This document shows, one piece after another, positions 26,258-35,214 of a DNA stretch of 64,000 nt (within the stretch, counting starts at the first letter, position 1; each line of letters opens with the position of its first letter). The stretch comes from a virus: positions 1 to 64,000 of the IMG/VR virus record IMGVR_UViG_3300035670_000085; one strand, given 5' to 3'. The notes under the pieces were generated by a model. The model was given only the letters and a program-made list of their open reading frames with translations. It was not told where the DNA came from and made no database searches. Position numbers and translations under genes: made by a program.

Positions 26258-26848
26258 ATGAAAAGATATAAACCATTATTTGAAGCAGAAGATTATAGAG
26301 GGGATCACAGGGCTCCGGTCAAAGATGATGCACCTTTATATGATGTAACTTTAAATGGAATTTATCCAGAAGATATTTATTCTTCTCATGGTGTACAATA
26401 TTATGGAGACGGACAACCTTATGATAATCAAACTATGAATATCATTCATGCATATCATAATAAACCAAATGAAAAAATAAAAATTTATAGAGCTGTTCCA
26501 AAAGTTTTATTTTTATCAAATGAAGAACAAATTAAAGAATATGAAGCACAGAAAAAATATATATTGAAAACAGGTAAGATTCCAAGATCAGTTACTAATT
26601 GGAGTGATAAATCAGAATATTATGATTTTATAAGTGATGAGATAGATAGATTAAAAAAATTACCATCAAATCAAGAAGAAAAGATTAGAATTAATAGTGG
26701 TGATTGGGTAGCCATAACACCACAATATGCCAAAGAACATGGTAAACATTCACTAAATAATAAATTTAGAATTTTATCAAAAGTTGTATCTGATAAAGAT
26801 ATTTTTACTGATGGTAATTCCATACATGAGTGGGGATATGTAAAATGA
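26258..26848 (+). CDS. Putative packaged ADP-ribosyltransferase with capsid-targeting tag
   Basis: 196 aa. It begins MKRYKPLFEAED, the same tag as the 39-51 kb cluster. The body has KIKIYRAVPKV (candidate catalytic Arg), then GDWVAITPQYAKEHG and a final SIHEWGYVK, an R...S/T...E order resembling the ADP-ribosyltransferase fold found in phage head-associated toxins. T4 packages and injects the ADP-ribosyltransferase Alt, which has a cleaved N-terminal tag, so this protein is a plausible functional counterpart. Activity and substrate are not shown. ATGA overlap with the next gene. Confidence 0.55.
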   Translation: MKRYKPLFEAEDYRGDHRAPVKDDAPLYDVTLNGIYPEDIYSSHGVQYYGDGQPYDNQTMNIIHAYHNKPNEKIKIYRAVPKVLFLSNEEQIKEYEAQKKYILKTGKIPRSVTNWSDKSEYYDFISDEIDRLKKLPSNQEEKIRINSGDWVAITPQYAKEHGKHSLNNKFRILSKVVSDKDIFTDGNSIHEWGYVK

Positions 26849-27384
26849 CAAGTCCTAAAGATGAATTAGCTGCTGCTATTGCAGGACCACTACGAACACT
26901 TCAAGATGCTAAACTTGAATTATTAGGAACAAGTACACAATTACTTCGTATAAGTCGTGCTCCAGCAGACGATTTTGGTTTTAAAACTGCTTCTTACAGT
27001 TCACAAACCATTGATGATTGTATCATTCAATATCCAATGCAAAAAATTTGGTTAGCACAAAATAGAACTGGAACGGGAAATAGTACAGTAACAAACGTAA
27101 AAGCTATAAACTTATCTGAAATTTTACCAGTGACTCTTTATATAAAATTTAATGGTAATATTAATAATGCACCAGTAGCTTTAACAGAAGGGGATATTGT
27201 TGTTGATGTTATACGAGATGATAAATACAATAAGGTAGCAATACGAATGGAAGTTGAGAAAATTATGGGGAGCTTCTTCGGGAAACAATTTATTGGCCGT
27301 TACGCAGAACTTAGTCTTTCTAGAAAGGAATATTCGTCTACAATAGAAACACTTATTACTTCTTTTGTTAATTCTTTTCCATAA
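26845..27384 (+). CDS. Hypothetical late structural protein
   Basis: 179 aa from ATG 26845 in the ATGA overlap; an in-frame upstream start at 26830 lies inside the previous gene. It begins MTSPKDELAAAIAGPLRTLQ. The centre is Thr/Asn-rich and beta-like (LTEGDIVVDVIRDDKYN, VAIRMEVEKIMG). Position among tail genes suggests a neck or baseplate component; not recognised. Confidence 0.55.
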   Translation: MTSPKDELAAAIAGPLRTLQDAKLELLGTSTQLLRISRAPADDFGFKTASYSSQTIDDCIIQYPMQKIWLAQNRTGTGNSTVTNVKAINLSEILPVTLYIKFNGNINNAPVALTEGDIVVDVIRDDKYNKVAIRMEVEKIMGSFFGKQFIGRYAELSLSRKEYSSTIETLITSFVNSFP

Positions 27385-27413
27385 AAATAAAAATATATAA
27401 ATTTTTTACAAAA

Positions 27414-27439
27414 ATCCTATATATTATTATTAATAGGAT
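27414..27439 (+). promoter_or_regulatory. Hairpin sequestering the homing endonuclease ribosome site
   Basis: ATCCTAT pairs with ATAGGAT (7 bp, 12-base loop). The right arm holds AGGA, the only plausible SD for ATG 27448. T4 homing endonuclease genes such as I-TevI are known to be silenced by hairpins that hide the ribosome site; the same arrangement is inferred here. Confidence 0.5.
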
Positions 27440-27447
27440 AAAATCGC

Positions 27448-28425
27448 ATGTATGGATTAATTTATAAAGTAACAAATATTCAAAATAGAAAAGTTTACAT
27501 AGGACAAACTACTCGTTCTTTAGAAAAAAGAAAAAAAGAACATATTAAAGATGCAATAAACGAAAAATATGTAATACCTTTTCATAATGCTCTTAGAAAA
27601 TATGGTGCATATAATTTTAAATGGGAAATTCTTGGATATTGTAAAACAATAGAAGAATTAAATGATTCAGAAGAATCTTGTATTAATTTTTATCAAAGTG
27701 TAAATAAAATTTACGGATATAACGTGAAATTTGGTGGAAATAATTATACTTTATCTCAAGAAACAAAAGATAAAATAGGAAAAGCAAATAAAGGTAAATC
27801 AACGTGGACTAAAGGCCGAAAATTATCAGAAGAACATAGAAAAAATATTGGGTTAGGGAATTCAAATCCCACAGAAGAAACAAGACAAAAACACCGTAAT
27901 GCAAATTTAGGAAAACACCATCCCCAAAAAACTAAACAAAAACTTCGTGAAGCAAATTTAGGAAAAAAACAATCCGAAGAAACAATTAAAAAACGTAGTG
28001 AATCTTTAAAAAAACAAACTCCAGAAATGAAAGAAAAAAGAAGACGAAGCCTAACTGGAAAAAAACGTACTAATGAAGTTCGCCAAGCTATAAGTACCAG
28101 AATGAGGGGTGTAAAAAAATCTGAAGAACATAAACAACATATGAGAGAAGCAAATATCAAATATTTTATTAGTTCTGAAGATATGCAAAAAATATTAAAT
28201 AAAATTTTTATTGAAGGAATTACTATAAAAGATGTAGCAAAAGAATATAAAATTTCTTATAGCCCTTTGTATAAAAGGATTCAAGAGGTTATAAAAGATC
28301 AATCAGAAAAATATCCTTCTCTTAATAAAAAAACAGAAAAAACAAAAGAAAAAATAAGACAATCTGTTATTAATCACAATCAATTAAAAAAATTAAATCA
28401 AGCAATAATTGAATATATTTTTTAA
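27448..28425 (+). CDS. GIY-YIG homing endonuclease with NUMOD3 repeats
   Basis: 325 aa. N-terminal GIY-YIG domain: MYGLIYKVTNIQNRKVYIGQ, RKKEH, YNFKWEILGYC and SEESCINFY. Residues about 105-240 are a run of NUMOD3-type repeats (SEEHRKNIGLGNSN, QKHRNANLGKHHP, KLREANLGKKQSEET, KKSEEHKQHMREANI). The C-terminus has a helix-turn-helix (EGITIKDVAKEYKISYSPLY). Related to the element at 25422 but with a different DNA-binding part. Its stop overlaps the stop of the convergent gene. Confidence 0.88.
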   Translation: MYGLIYKVTNIQNRKVYIGQTTRSLEKRKKEHIKDAINEKYVIPFHNALRKYGAYNFKWEILGYCKTIEELNDSEESCINFYQSVNKIYGYNVKFGGNNYTLSQETKDKIGKANKGKSTWTKGRKLSEEHRKNIGLGNSNPTEETRQKHRNANLGKHHPQKTKQKLREANLGKKQSEETIKKRSESLKKQTPEMKEKRRRSLTGKKRTNEVRQAISTRMRGVKKSEEHKQHMREANIKYFISSEDMQKILNKIFIEGITIKDVAKEYKISYSPLYKRIQEVIKDQSEKYPSLNKKTEKTKEKIRQSVINHNQLKKLNQAIIEYIF

Positions 28426-29105
28426 ATTTCCATAGTTTCTGTATTTGCATCCTTTGAGATAAACTTATTTACCTTTTCATTTGTAAATAATCTTGGTAAT
28501 AAATATAATACACAATGTAGTGCGGTTTTATCGAAGTATAATAAAAATTTTGGATTTGTTTCTCGTGGTGGTTTATTAAGGCAAGTTAACGGACCAAATA
28601 ATGTTCCTTCTTTCTTACATACCCACATGAGATTGAACAGAAATTGAGCTTGAATTCCTCTTCTTATATTCATATTAGTTATTCGTAGATTTTCTTTTTT
28701 AATCCTCTCTTTTTCTTCAGGAGTTTTTCCTTCTGATATTTTCTTTTTGCTTTTAACCCATTTATAATTAGAACCGGTTCTCCATCTAAAAGGACTATCG
28801 AATCCTAATTCCCATTGATGGAATAAAAATGTCACTGGAAAATAATGGTTTTTTAATGTATCTGTTTTAACATATGAAGTTGGCGAAGATCTTACTTTAA
28901 AAACAATTTTCACATCTCTACCAGATTGTTCATAGGATTTAGTATTTGGATTCCATTTTAAATTTTTTTTTATTGTTATTCGACCACCAACCACATCTAT
29001 TTTTTCTCTTCGTGCTTTGTTATCAACTCTTGAACCATACAATTGATTTGATATATATAATACTTCTCTAATAGTCCAATCTTTATTTGTTAATCTATTG
29101 CCCAT
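28422..29105 (-). CDS. Hypothetical protein on its own late transcript
   Basis: 227 aa. Basic and aromatic; segments WTIREVLYISNQLYG, WELGFDSPFRWRTGSNYKW and a Lys/Glu linker. No signal peptide or recognisable motif. It is the only leftward gene in this stretch, with a late-type promoter on the minus strand (29122-29135) and GAGGTG before the ATG. That promoter choice implies expression with virion genes despite the opposite orientation. Confidence 0.6.
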   Translation of the reverse strand: MGNRLTNKDWTIREVLYISNQLYGSRVDNKARREKIDVVGGRITIKKNLKWNPNTKSYEQSGRDVKIVFKVRSSPTSYVKTDTLKNHYFPVTFLFHQWELGFDSPFRWRTGSNYKWVKSKKKISEGKTPEEKERIKKENLRITNMNIRRGIQAQFLFNLMWVCKKEGTLFGPLTCLNKPPRETNPKFLLYFDKTALHCVLYLLPRLFTNEKVNKFISKDANTETMEI

Positions 29106-29121
29106 TAAAATACACCTCTCA

Positions 29122-29135
29122 TATGTTTATTAGTA
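29122..29135 (-). promoter_or_regulatory. Late-type promoter motif (minus strand)
   Basis: Reads TACTAATAAACATA on the minus strand, one base off the recurrent motif, 17-30 bases before the leftward gene at 29105. It supports the motif being a real, orientation-specific promoter. Confidence 0.6.
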
Positions 29136-29241
29136 TGTTTATTTTTTTTGTATATTTTTGAAAAAAGTGTAAATTTTATATAAATCAATTATATATTCTC
29201 TAATAAGAAATATAAGATTTTTTGATGTAAAATAGTTTTTA

Positions 29242-29255
29242 TACTAATAAATATA
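29242..29255 (+). promoter_or_regulatory. Late-type promoter motif
   Basis: TACTAATAAATATA, exact copy, 22 bases before the GTG of the metallophosphoesterase gene. The 100 bases upstream are AT-rich with no gene. Confidence 0.65.
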
Positions 29256-29277
29256 AAGATTTAAATGAGGTACTTTT

Positions 29278-31755
29278 GTGGATATTACCAAAGAAGACTT
29301 GATTAAATTGTTACAAGAAGAACAGAAAAAATATGAAAAAGATAATCCAAATGAGATAATTACAAGAAATTTTTTTAGAAGAATTACAGATAATAAATAT
29401 GAAAATGAAATTGAATTATTATTTAGAACATTTTCAAATTATAAAAAAGAAGCAGGATTAAAAAAGAAAAAAAGTACAAAAGGATCAGATGTTCCTTTTA
29501 TTCAGAGAAATGAAGATAAAAATAGAAATAAAAGGTATTTTATATCAGCAATTATAGCTGGTGCAGATATAAATATTGATTTTTTAGAAAGTGTTGAATC
29601 TTATTGTAAAATAAATAATACCGAATTTTTGTTGATACCTATGAGAGGCGTTAAACGTAAAGATGAGTTTTCAACAGAAATATTAGATAAATATTCTAAA
29701 TATTTTGTAAGTGATATAAAATTTAATAATAATTTGAGAGCATTGGATTTTTGTTTAAGTCCGGAACAAGTATTACCTTTGACCGGATTATCTCGATTTG
29801 GTAAAAAAGAATCTTCTATTATTCTTGCCTCACCAAAACAGATGCTACTTTCAATACCAAAGAAAAAAGAATCTTTACCACATATTATATTAAGTACTGG
29901 AACTATTTGTGAACCAGAATATAATTATACAAAAATGGGTAGAATGGCATCACAAGATAATGTCGTTGGTGGATTGATTGTTGAAATTAGAAATAAAGAT
30001 ATCTTTCATATAAGACATATTAGATCGGATAAAGATGGTGGTTTTCAAGATTTAGATTGTTATTATAAAGGAAACACAATTAAAAAAATTCCAGCAGAAT
30101 GTATTTCTATTGAACCACATTATGGTGTTGAAGATGATACTGCTCTTCAATCTATTAAAGATCTTGTGAAATTAACACAATGTAAACGAGTTTTATTTCA
30201 TGACATTATGGATTGTAGAAGTGTTAATCCCCATGAGCAAAAAAGTACTTCAATGAAATATTATCGTCCAGAGAATCAGAGAACATTAGAAAATGAATTA
30301 AATCATTTAAAAAATAAATTGATTGAATGGAATACTGAATTTCCTAAACTTGAATTAAAAGTAGTAGCATCTAATCACGAACAATTTATAAGAAGATACC
30401 TAGAATCAGGTGATTTTATAACTGATACTCATAATGCCTATCTTGGATGTGAACTTTTGCAAGCTATATTAAGACGACAAAATCCAATTGAATATTATAT
30501 TCATTCAAGAAAAGATAAAAAAGTAAAAAATTTAACTTTCTTTAAAGAGGATGAAAGCTTCTCTATAAATGGTATTGAATTGAATACACACGGTCATTTT
30601 GGTTCGAATGGTTCCAGAGGAAGTAATATATCTCTAGAAACTATAAACGGAAAATCTACATCGGGCCATTGTTTTAGTGATGATACGGAAATCTTAACTA
30701 AACGTGGGTGGATTTTAGGTTTACAGTTAAAAGAAGACGATGAAGTTGCAACGATGAATAAACAAACTCAAGTAATGGAATGGAATAAAATAAATAAATA
30801 TTTTGAATATGAAAATTATAAGGAATTATATCATATTCAAAATAAACATTTTGATTTGCTTGTAACAGATGAACATGGTTTACTTTTTAAAGACCATTAT
30901 AATAATTTGAGAGAAACTTCAGCTAAAAAACTATTTGATACTTCAAAAAAGAGAGGAAAATTTATTATTGCTGTTGATAGAGTTGATGGTATAGAATATA
31001 ATGAAAAAGAATTACAAATGATTGTTCAAATAGTAACAGATGGCACTTTTGCCAAAAATTCAATTCGTTGGCATTTAAAAAAAGAAAGAAAAATTAATAG
31101 ACTATGTGAAATATTATCTGCCTTTAATTATGTATTTTCTGTAAAAAAATATTCAGATGGGACCACATGTATTAATCTTTCTGCAAAAGATTCTAAATAT
31201 TGGATAGAATTATTAAATAATAGAAAAGTTTTGCCCCAATGGATTAGAAAACTAAATAAAGAATGTGCAGAAATAGTATTTAAAGAATATGCAATTACCG
31301 ATGGCCATCAAGCCTCTCAAAATAGTATTCAGATTGCTTCCTCTAAAGAAGAAGAAATTGATATTCTACAAGAATTGGCGGTATTAAATGGATTTCGGTC
31401 ATCAAAAATATATAGAGAACGTAATAGATTATGTTTATCTGTTTCTACTTTTTCTACGTCTACGTTTTCTAAATCTCGAAGTCAAATTACAAAAGAAAAC
31501 TATAATGGTAAAGTTTGGTGTGTTAGTGTTGACAACGGAACAGTTATTGTACGTAGAAATGGAAAAACTTGTGTTACTTTAAATTCTCATACTCCCACTA
31601 TTTTTAGAGATGTATATGTATCTGGCTGTGCATGTAAACTGCAGCAAGATTATAATTCAAAATCAGCTTCTTCGTGGCTTCATGGAGCAGTTGTACAATA
31701 TCAAAATGGAAATAGACAACTAATAATTATTATTGATGGAAAATGGAAAATATGA
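29278..31755 (+). CDS. A1-like metallophosphoesterase interrupted by an intein
   Basis: 825 aa precursor, GTG start with GAGG upstream. The host protein has HIILSTGTICEPEY, RVLFHDIMDCRSVN, KVVASNHEQFIRRY (the GNH-type motif), LNTHGHFGSNGSRG and GH...SHTPTIFRD. This resembles the metallophosphoesterase of large phages that includes T5 protein A1. Residues 465-769 are an intein that splits the metal-binding GHSH motif between GH and SH. The spliced enzyme would be 520 aa. T5 A1 acts on host DNA and DNA transfer; the function in a T4-like phage with a late promoter is open. It overlaps the next gene by 4 bases. Confidence 0.75.
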   Translation: MDITKEDLIKLLQEEQKKYEKDNPNEIITRNFFRRITDNKYENEIELLFRTFSNYKKEAGLKKKKSTKGSDVPFIQRNEDKNRNKRYFISAIIAGADINIDFLESVESYCKINNTEFLLIPMRGVKRKDEFSTEILDKYSKYFVSDIKFNNNLRALDFCLSPEQVLPLTGLSRFGKKESSIILASPKQMLLSIPKKKESLPHIILSTGTICEPEYNYTKMGRMASQDNVVGGLIVEIRNKDIFHIRHIRSDKDGGFQDLDCYYKGNTIKKIPAECISIEPHYGVEDDTALQSIKDLVKLTQCKRVLFHDIMDCRSVNPHEQKSTSMKYYRPENQRTLENELNHLKNKLIEWNTEFPKLELKVVASNHEQFIRRYLESGDFITDTHNAYLGCELLQAILRRQNPIEYYIHSRKDKKVKNLTFFKEDESFSINGIELNTHGHFGSNGSRGSNISLETINGKSTSGHCFSDDTEILTKRGWILGLQLKEDDEVATMNKQTQVMEWNKINKYFEYENYKELYHIQNKHFDLLVTDEHGLLFKDHYNNLRETSAKKLFDTSKKRGKFIIAVDRVDGIEYNEKELQMIVQIVTDGTFAKNSIRWHLKKERKINRLCEILSAFNYVFSVKKYSDGTTCINLSAKDSKYWIELLNNRKVLPQWIRKLNKECAEIVFKEYAITDGHQASQNSIQIASSKEEEIDILQELAVLNGFRSSKIYRERNRLCLSVSTFSTSTFSKSRSQITKENYNGKVWCVSVDNGTVIVRRNGKTCVTLNSHTPTIFRDVYVSGCACKLQQDYNSKSASSWLHGAVVQYQNGNRQLIIIIDGKWKI
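30670..31584 (+). mobile_element. Intein with LAGLIDADG (DOD) homing endonuclease
   Basis: 305 aa, residues 465-769 of the precursor. Block A is CFSDDTEILTKRGW (Cys1); block B-like HFDLLVTDEHGLLF; the endonuclease has two DOD-type motifs, LQMIVQIVTDGTF and FKEYAITDGHQ. Blocks F/G read VWCVSVDNGTVIVRRNGK and end TLN before Ser+1. The penultimate residue is Leu instead of the usual His, as in some phage inteins. The insertion point is the catalytic GH/SH motif, the kind of invariant site inteins favour. Confidence 0.88.
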
Positions 31756-31994
31756 GTGAACAAATTAAATTAATACAAATTAAACCAGGTATTTACACTT
31801 CTTCTATTACGAGAGACAATTTAAGTTTTATTGAGCTTTCAGAAAAAATTGAAAATCCAATAAAAAATAAAAATAAAGAAGATTTTTCTAATATTAATAA
31901 ACTTACAAAAGAGGAAAGTGACAGACTTTTAGAAGAATGTTGGAATGAAACAGTTAAGAATTATGGTGATGTTTTAACTGCTTTATCAAAATAA
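31752..31994 (+). CDS. Small hypothetical late protein
   Basis: 80 aa from ATG 31752 in an ATGA overlap with the metallophosphoesterase stop; an in-frame ATG at 31743 is the alternative. Helical and charged, ending ETVKNYGDVLTALSK. Lies 10 bases before the hub-like gene. Not recognised. Confidence 0.55.
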   Translation: MSEQIKLIQIKPGIYTSSITRDNLSFIELSEKIENPIKNKNKEDFSNINKLTKEESDRLLEECWNETVKNYGDVLTALSK

Positions 31995-32004
31995 AAGGTA
32001 GGCA

Positions 32005-33243
32005 ATGAATGTTAATAGTCCTTATAAATATCTTTTAGTATCTGAAACAGGAGATTCTGGTAATCCCGCCTTAGATTTTACAAATCAAGCGTCAACTATC
32101 TGGAAAAAAGTTCTTGTTATGGATAGTATCTTTGAGTTCTATCCGTCTATAGAAATAATAATAGCAGATGATGTTGGTTTAATCTCTGATGTAATAACTA
32201 TGGTTGAGGGTATGAAATTCACTTCAAAATTAGGAGATCCTGATTTTGGATATGTTACACATGACTATGCAGCCACTAAAAATGAAATAATACATGCAAA
32301 AATAACTACACACTTGTCCAGTGATGTTTTATTAAATTTTACTTCTTATTATAATTTACTTGATATAAAAGATTCAATGGCATGGGATGATACAATATCT
32401 AATATAGTTAAAGATGTTTGTACTAAAAATTTAAAAATACCGAATGATAAATTATCTAATATTGAAACTACTGTTGGAAAAGATAAATGGTATCGAGTTA
32501 ATGAAACAGCTCAAACTTTTTTTAGAAAATTACTTAAACGATCTTATTCTCAAACATTTGAAAATAGTCCTTTTTTAACATTTATAAATAGTAATGGTGA
32601 ATTTTATTTTTCTTCTATCGAAAAATTATTTAAAAGTCAACAACCAATAAATACAACCCCTTATATTTTTTCAGGAGATGATAATCAATCTTATGATGCT
32701 TTTGCTATTAAAAATTTTTATACTATGCAAGGAGGTCTTGAAACAAATAAAGAAAATTATAATCCAAAATTCTTTTATCGAACAAAAACTGGTACAATAA
32801 ATACAGAAAGCGGTGAAGGAGAATTATCAAGAATAGATTCCCATATGATAAAGGGTGATGGAAAAGTTATGTTTCGTTCTGATTTAATAGATAGTAAAAT
32901 AGCTACGGATTTTCATGACTTTGGAATATATGAAGATGATAAAGATTTACAATTTTATAAAGGTTTTAAAAATTCTGTATTTATAGATTCCGCATTATAT
33001 TTTCGCATGGAAATCACTATAAATTTTAATTCATTGGCTGTTGCTGGAAAATTAATTAATTTGAAATTAGCAAGCCATATTAAAGAAAAAGCTGGATTTG
33101 CTAACGAATACAGTGGTAATTGGTTAATATTAACATCACGACATTTTTATGATGTTGATGCAACCCCTTTTACCAGACTAGTTATAGCAAAATCTCGTGT
33201 TGACGTTGGTAAAGATAATCCATTTGAAAAAAGATATTTATAA
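32005..33243 (+). CDS. Putative baseplate hub protein (gp27/gpD-like)
   Basis: 412 aa. The first half has SIEIIIADDVGLISDVITMVEG and ITTHLSSDVLLNFTSYYN. The middle has AQTFFRKLLKRSYSQTF and SPFLTFINSNGEFYF, typical of the loader segment of hub proteins. The C-terminus, FRMEITINFNSLAVAGKLIN then GNWLILTSRHFYD, matches the ending of gp27/gpD-type hubs, where the last domain binds the spike. It sits directly before the portal, with its own AAGGTAGG site. Confidence 0.55.
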   Translation: MNVNSPYKYLLVSETGDSGNPALDFTNQASTIWKKVLVMDSIFEFYPSIEIIIADDVGLISDVITMVEGMKFTSKLGDPDFGYVTHDYAATKNEIIHAKITTHLSSDVLLNFTSYYNLLDIKDSMAWDDTISNIVKDVCTKNLKIPNDKLSNIETTVGKDKWYRVNETAQTFFRKLLKRSYSQTFENSPFLTFINSNGEFYFSSIEKLFKSQQPINTTPYIFSGDDNQSYDAFAIKNFYTMQGGLETNKENYNPKFFYRTKTGTINTESGEGELSRIDSHMIKGDGKVMFRSDLIDSKIATDFHDFGIYEDDKDLQFYKGFKNSVFIDSALYFRMEITINFNSLAVAGKLINLKLASHIKEKAGFANEYSGNWLILTSRHFYDVDATPFTRLVIAKSRVDVGKDNPFEKRYL

Positions 33244-33250
33244 AATAAAA

Positions 33251-33268
33251 TACTAATAAATAAATATA
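33251..33268 (+). promoter_or_regulatory. Late-type promoter motif
   Basis: TACTAATAAATAAATATA, the recurrent motif with a 4-base insertion, 23 bases before the portal start; AAGAGG follows. Supports separate late expression of the portal. Confidence 0.6.
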
Positions 33269-33291
33269 GTTCGTATAAGAGGAATGAAGTT

Positions 33292-35211
33292 ATGGCAGAC
33301 AACAGTAAACCGCAAAAACCAGGTAGGTTTAATTTTTTTAAAAGATTTTTCAAGATTGCAATAAACCCCGATAAAACACAACCATCAGATCAAATATTTC
33401 CTATAAAACCAACATATGATGATAATGGTGATGTTAATTTTAATCCAGAGACATTTCCTCCTGAAGTACAAAGATTTTATAATTATTTCTTAACACAAAG
33501 GAATACTAGAGAAAAAATTAAAGATAGAGATAAATTATGGGAAGATTTGCAACTTCTATATTGGAACTGTCCTCTTATAAGCCGTGCAATGGATATTTGT
33601 GCTGCTGAAGTTATACAAGCCGACACTGCTATGATTCCTATTCAAGTTGAAGCCCCGGAAGATCAAAAAGATTTTATATTAGAATTTTATGATAAAATAT
33701 CTTTATATAAACAATTAACTCCAACTATAAAAGATATTGTTAAATATGGAAATGCTGTTTGGGTTCTTGGTATGGATGATAATGGAATAACTGAAATTAT
33801 TCCTACTGAAATTAGACAACTTCGAGATCGACTTGAATTTACTCCTTATATGGTTGAAGAAGAATTAAATAAAAATAAAATATATACTGATTATCTTTCT
33901 ATAGAAAGAGTTAAAAATCTTGTAGATCATATTTTAAATAATAGTGATGAAACTACAAAGATGTTTAAACGATATTTGATAGGGTTTCAACTTCATGATT
34001 ATATTCTTCCTCCTTGGAGAGTAATTCATTTTAGAAATGCAACTACAGAGAGTCCTTTTGATCCTTTTGGTGTTCCCTTTTATACACATGCACTTGCTCC
34101 ATATAAAATGTGGGATGCTGGACAAACATTTAAAACAATGGCAAGAGCATTAAATTTTCCTATTGAAAAGTGGACCATTAATCTTCCTAATGTTGTTGAT
34201 CCAGTAGAGAAATTTAATAGAGTTAGACAATTTATAAATAAACTTGATAATGTTGCTTTTAAATGGCAGAATAAAGAAGATCAAACAATGGGACAGAGAG
34301 TTTTTGCTATTAAAGATCTACTTGAATATGAAATGGTAAAACCGGATATAGATTTAAAAGATATGGAAGAAGATTCTTTGCGAGAAGAATTGGTTGTTGC
34401 AACTAGACTTCCTAGATTTATTATTGATCCAAGAGAGTCTGGATTTGGTGAGGGGGGTTCTACACTTGTAGAAAAATGGAAAGAATTTGCTAGATTTGTA
34501 TTTACTATACAATCTATTTTCCTTGAACAACTTTCACAACTTACTAAAATGCATATGATTCTTTCAGGAAAATTTCAAGAAGATGAAATTGATTTTATCT
34601 TATCCATGCCTTTTCCAGAAAGTAAAAATTCTGAACTTGTTGAATCACAAAATAGATTATTAGATTTTTCTAAGTCTTTAATGGACACAATAAGTGAAAA
34701 ACTTTTTAATGGACAGCCTATTCCTAAAGAAGTTGCTGTAAGTATATTGCATCAAATGAATATATTTGACCAGACTGTTATAGATGGTTGGATTGATATT
34801 CTTGATAAAAACAAACCAGAAACTCCTATAAATAATTCTGAGGATATGGGTTTAGGAGACAGTGATTCTTTTATGGGAGAAGCTTTACAACTCAAACATA
34901 AATTAAAAAAATTTATTGAACAATTTGATGATTCTAATATTAAAGAATGGAAAAAATTAGAAGAATCTACCGGCAAAAAGAAATTAAATGAACAAATAAC
35001 ATCTTTGATTTTTAAACAAAGACAAAAAACTTTTAAAGAAGGTGTTATGAAAAAAGGACATTTTTACTCAAGTACTAATAAAAGCACTGATTTTGATCCT
35101 TATCTATTAAGAAAATGGGATGTAGAAAGAGTTAAAAAACTTCAAGAAGTTGGTGAATTTGTAAAAGATGAGGAACCCCTTCAAGAATTATTTGAAACTA
35201 CTGAAGAATAG
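33292..35211 (+). CDS. Portal protein (T4 gp20-like)
   Basis: 639 aa. Portal features in order: a basic Phe-rich N-terminus (GRFNFFKRFFK), SRAMDICAAEVIQADTAMI, IVKYGNAVWVLGMDDNGI, LPPWRVIHFRNATTESPFDP, APYKMWDAGQTFKTMARAL, LEYEMVKPDIDLKDMEED and RLPRFIIDPRESGFGEGGST, then a helical crown. Forms the dodecameric vertex through which DNA is packaged and on which the prohead assembles. The terminase is not in this window. AGAGGAATGAAGTT precedes the ATG. Confidence 0.88.
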   Translation: MADNSKPQKPGRFNFFKRFFKIAINPDKTQPSDQIFPIKPTYDDNGDVNFNPETFPPEVQRFYNYFLTQRNTREKIKDRDKLWEDLQLLYWNCPLISRAMDICAAEVIQADTAMIPIQVEAPEDQKDFILEFYDKISLYKQLTPTIKDIVKYGNAVWVLGMDDNGITEIIPTEIRQLRDRLEFTPYMVEEELNKNKIYTDYLSIERVKNLVDHILNNSDETTKMFKRYLIGFQLHDYILPPWRVIHFRNATTESPFDPFGVPFYTHALAPYKMWDAGQTFKTMARALNFPIEKWTINLPNVVDPVEKFNRVRQFINKLDNVAFKWQNKEDQTMGQRVFAIKDLLEYEMVKPDIDLKDMEEDSLREELVVATRLPRFIIDPRESGFGEGGSTLVEKWKEFARFVFTIQSIFLEQLSQLTKMHMILSGKFQEDEIDFILSMPFPESKNSELVESQNRLLDFSKSLMDTISEKLFNGQPIPKEVAVSILHQMNIFDQTVIDGWIDILDKNKPETPINNSEDMGLGDSDSFMGEALQLKHKLKKFIEQFDDSNIKEWKKLEESTGKKKLNEQITSLIFKQRQKTFKEGVMKKGHFYSSTNKSTDFDPYLLRKWDVERVKKLQEVGEFVKDEEPLQELFETTEE

Positions 35212-35214
35212 AGT

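Noticed and set aside
29278-31755. The 825-aa protein as a natural multidomain enzyme
   Set aside because: Removing residues 465-769 restores the GHSHTP metal motif, and the removed part has intein ends and DOD endonuclease motifs.
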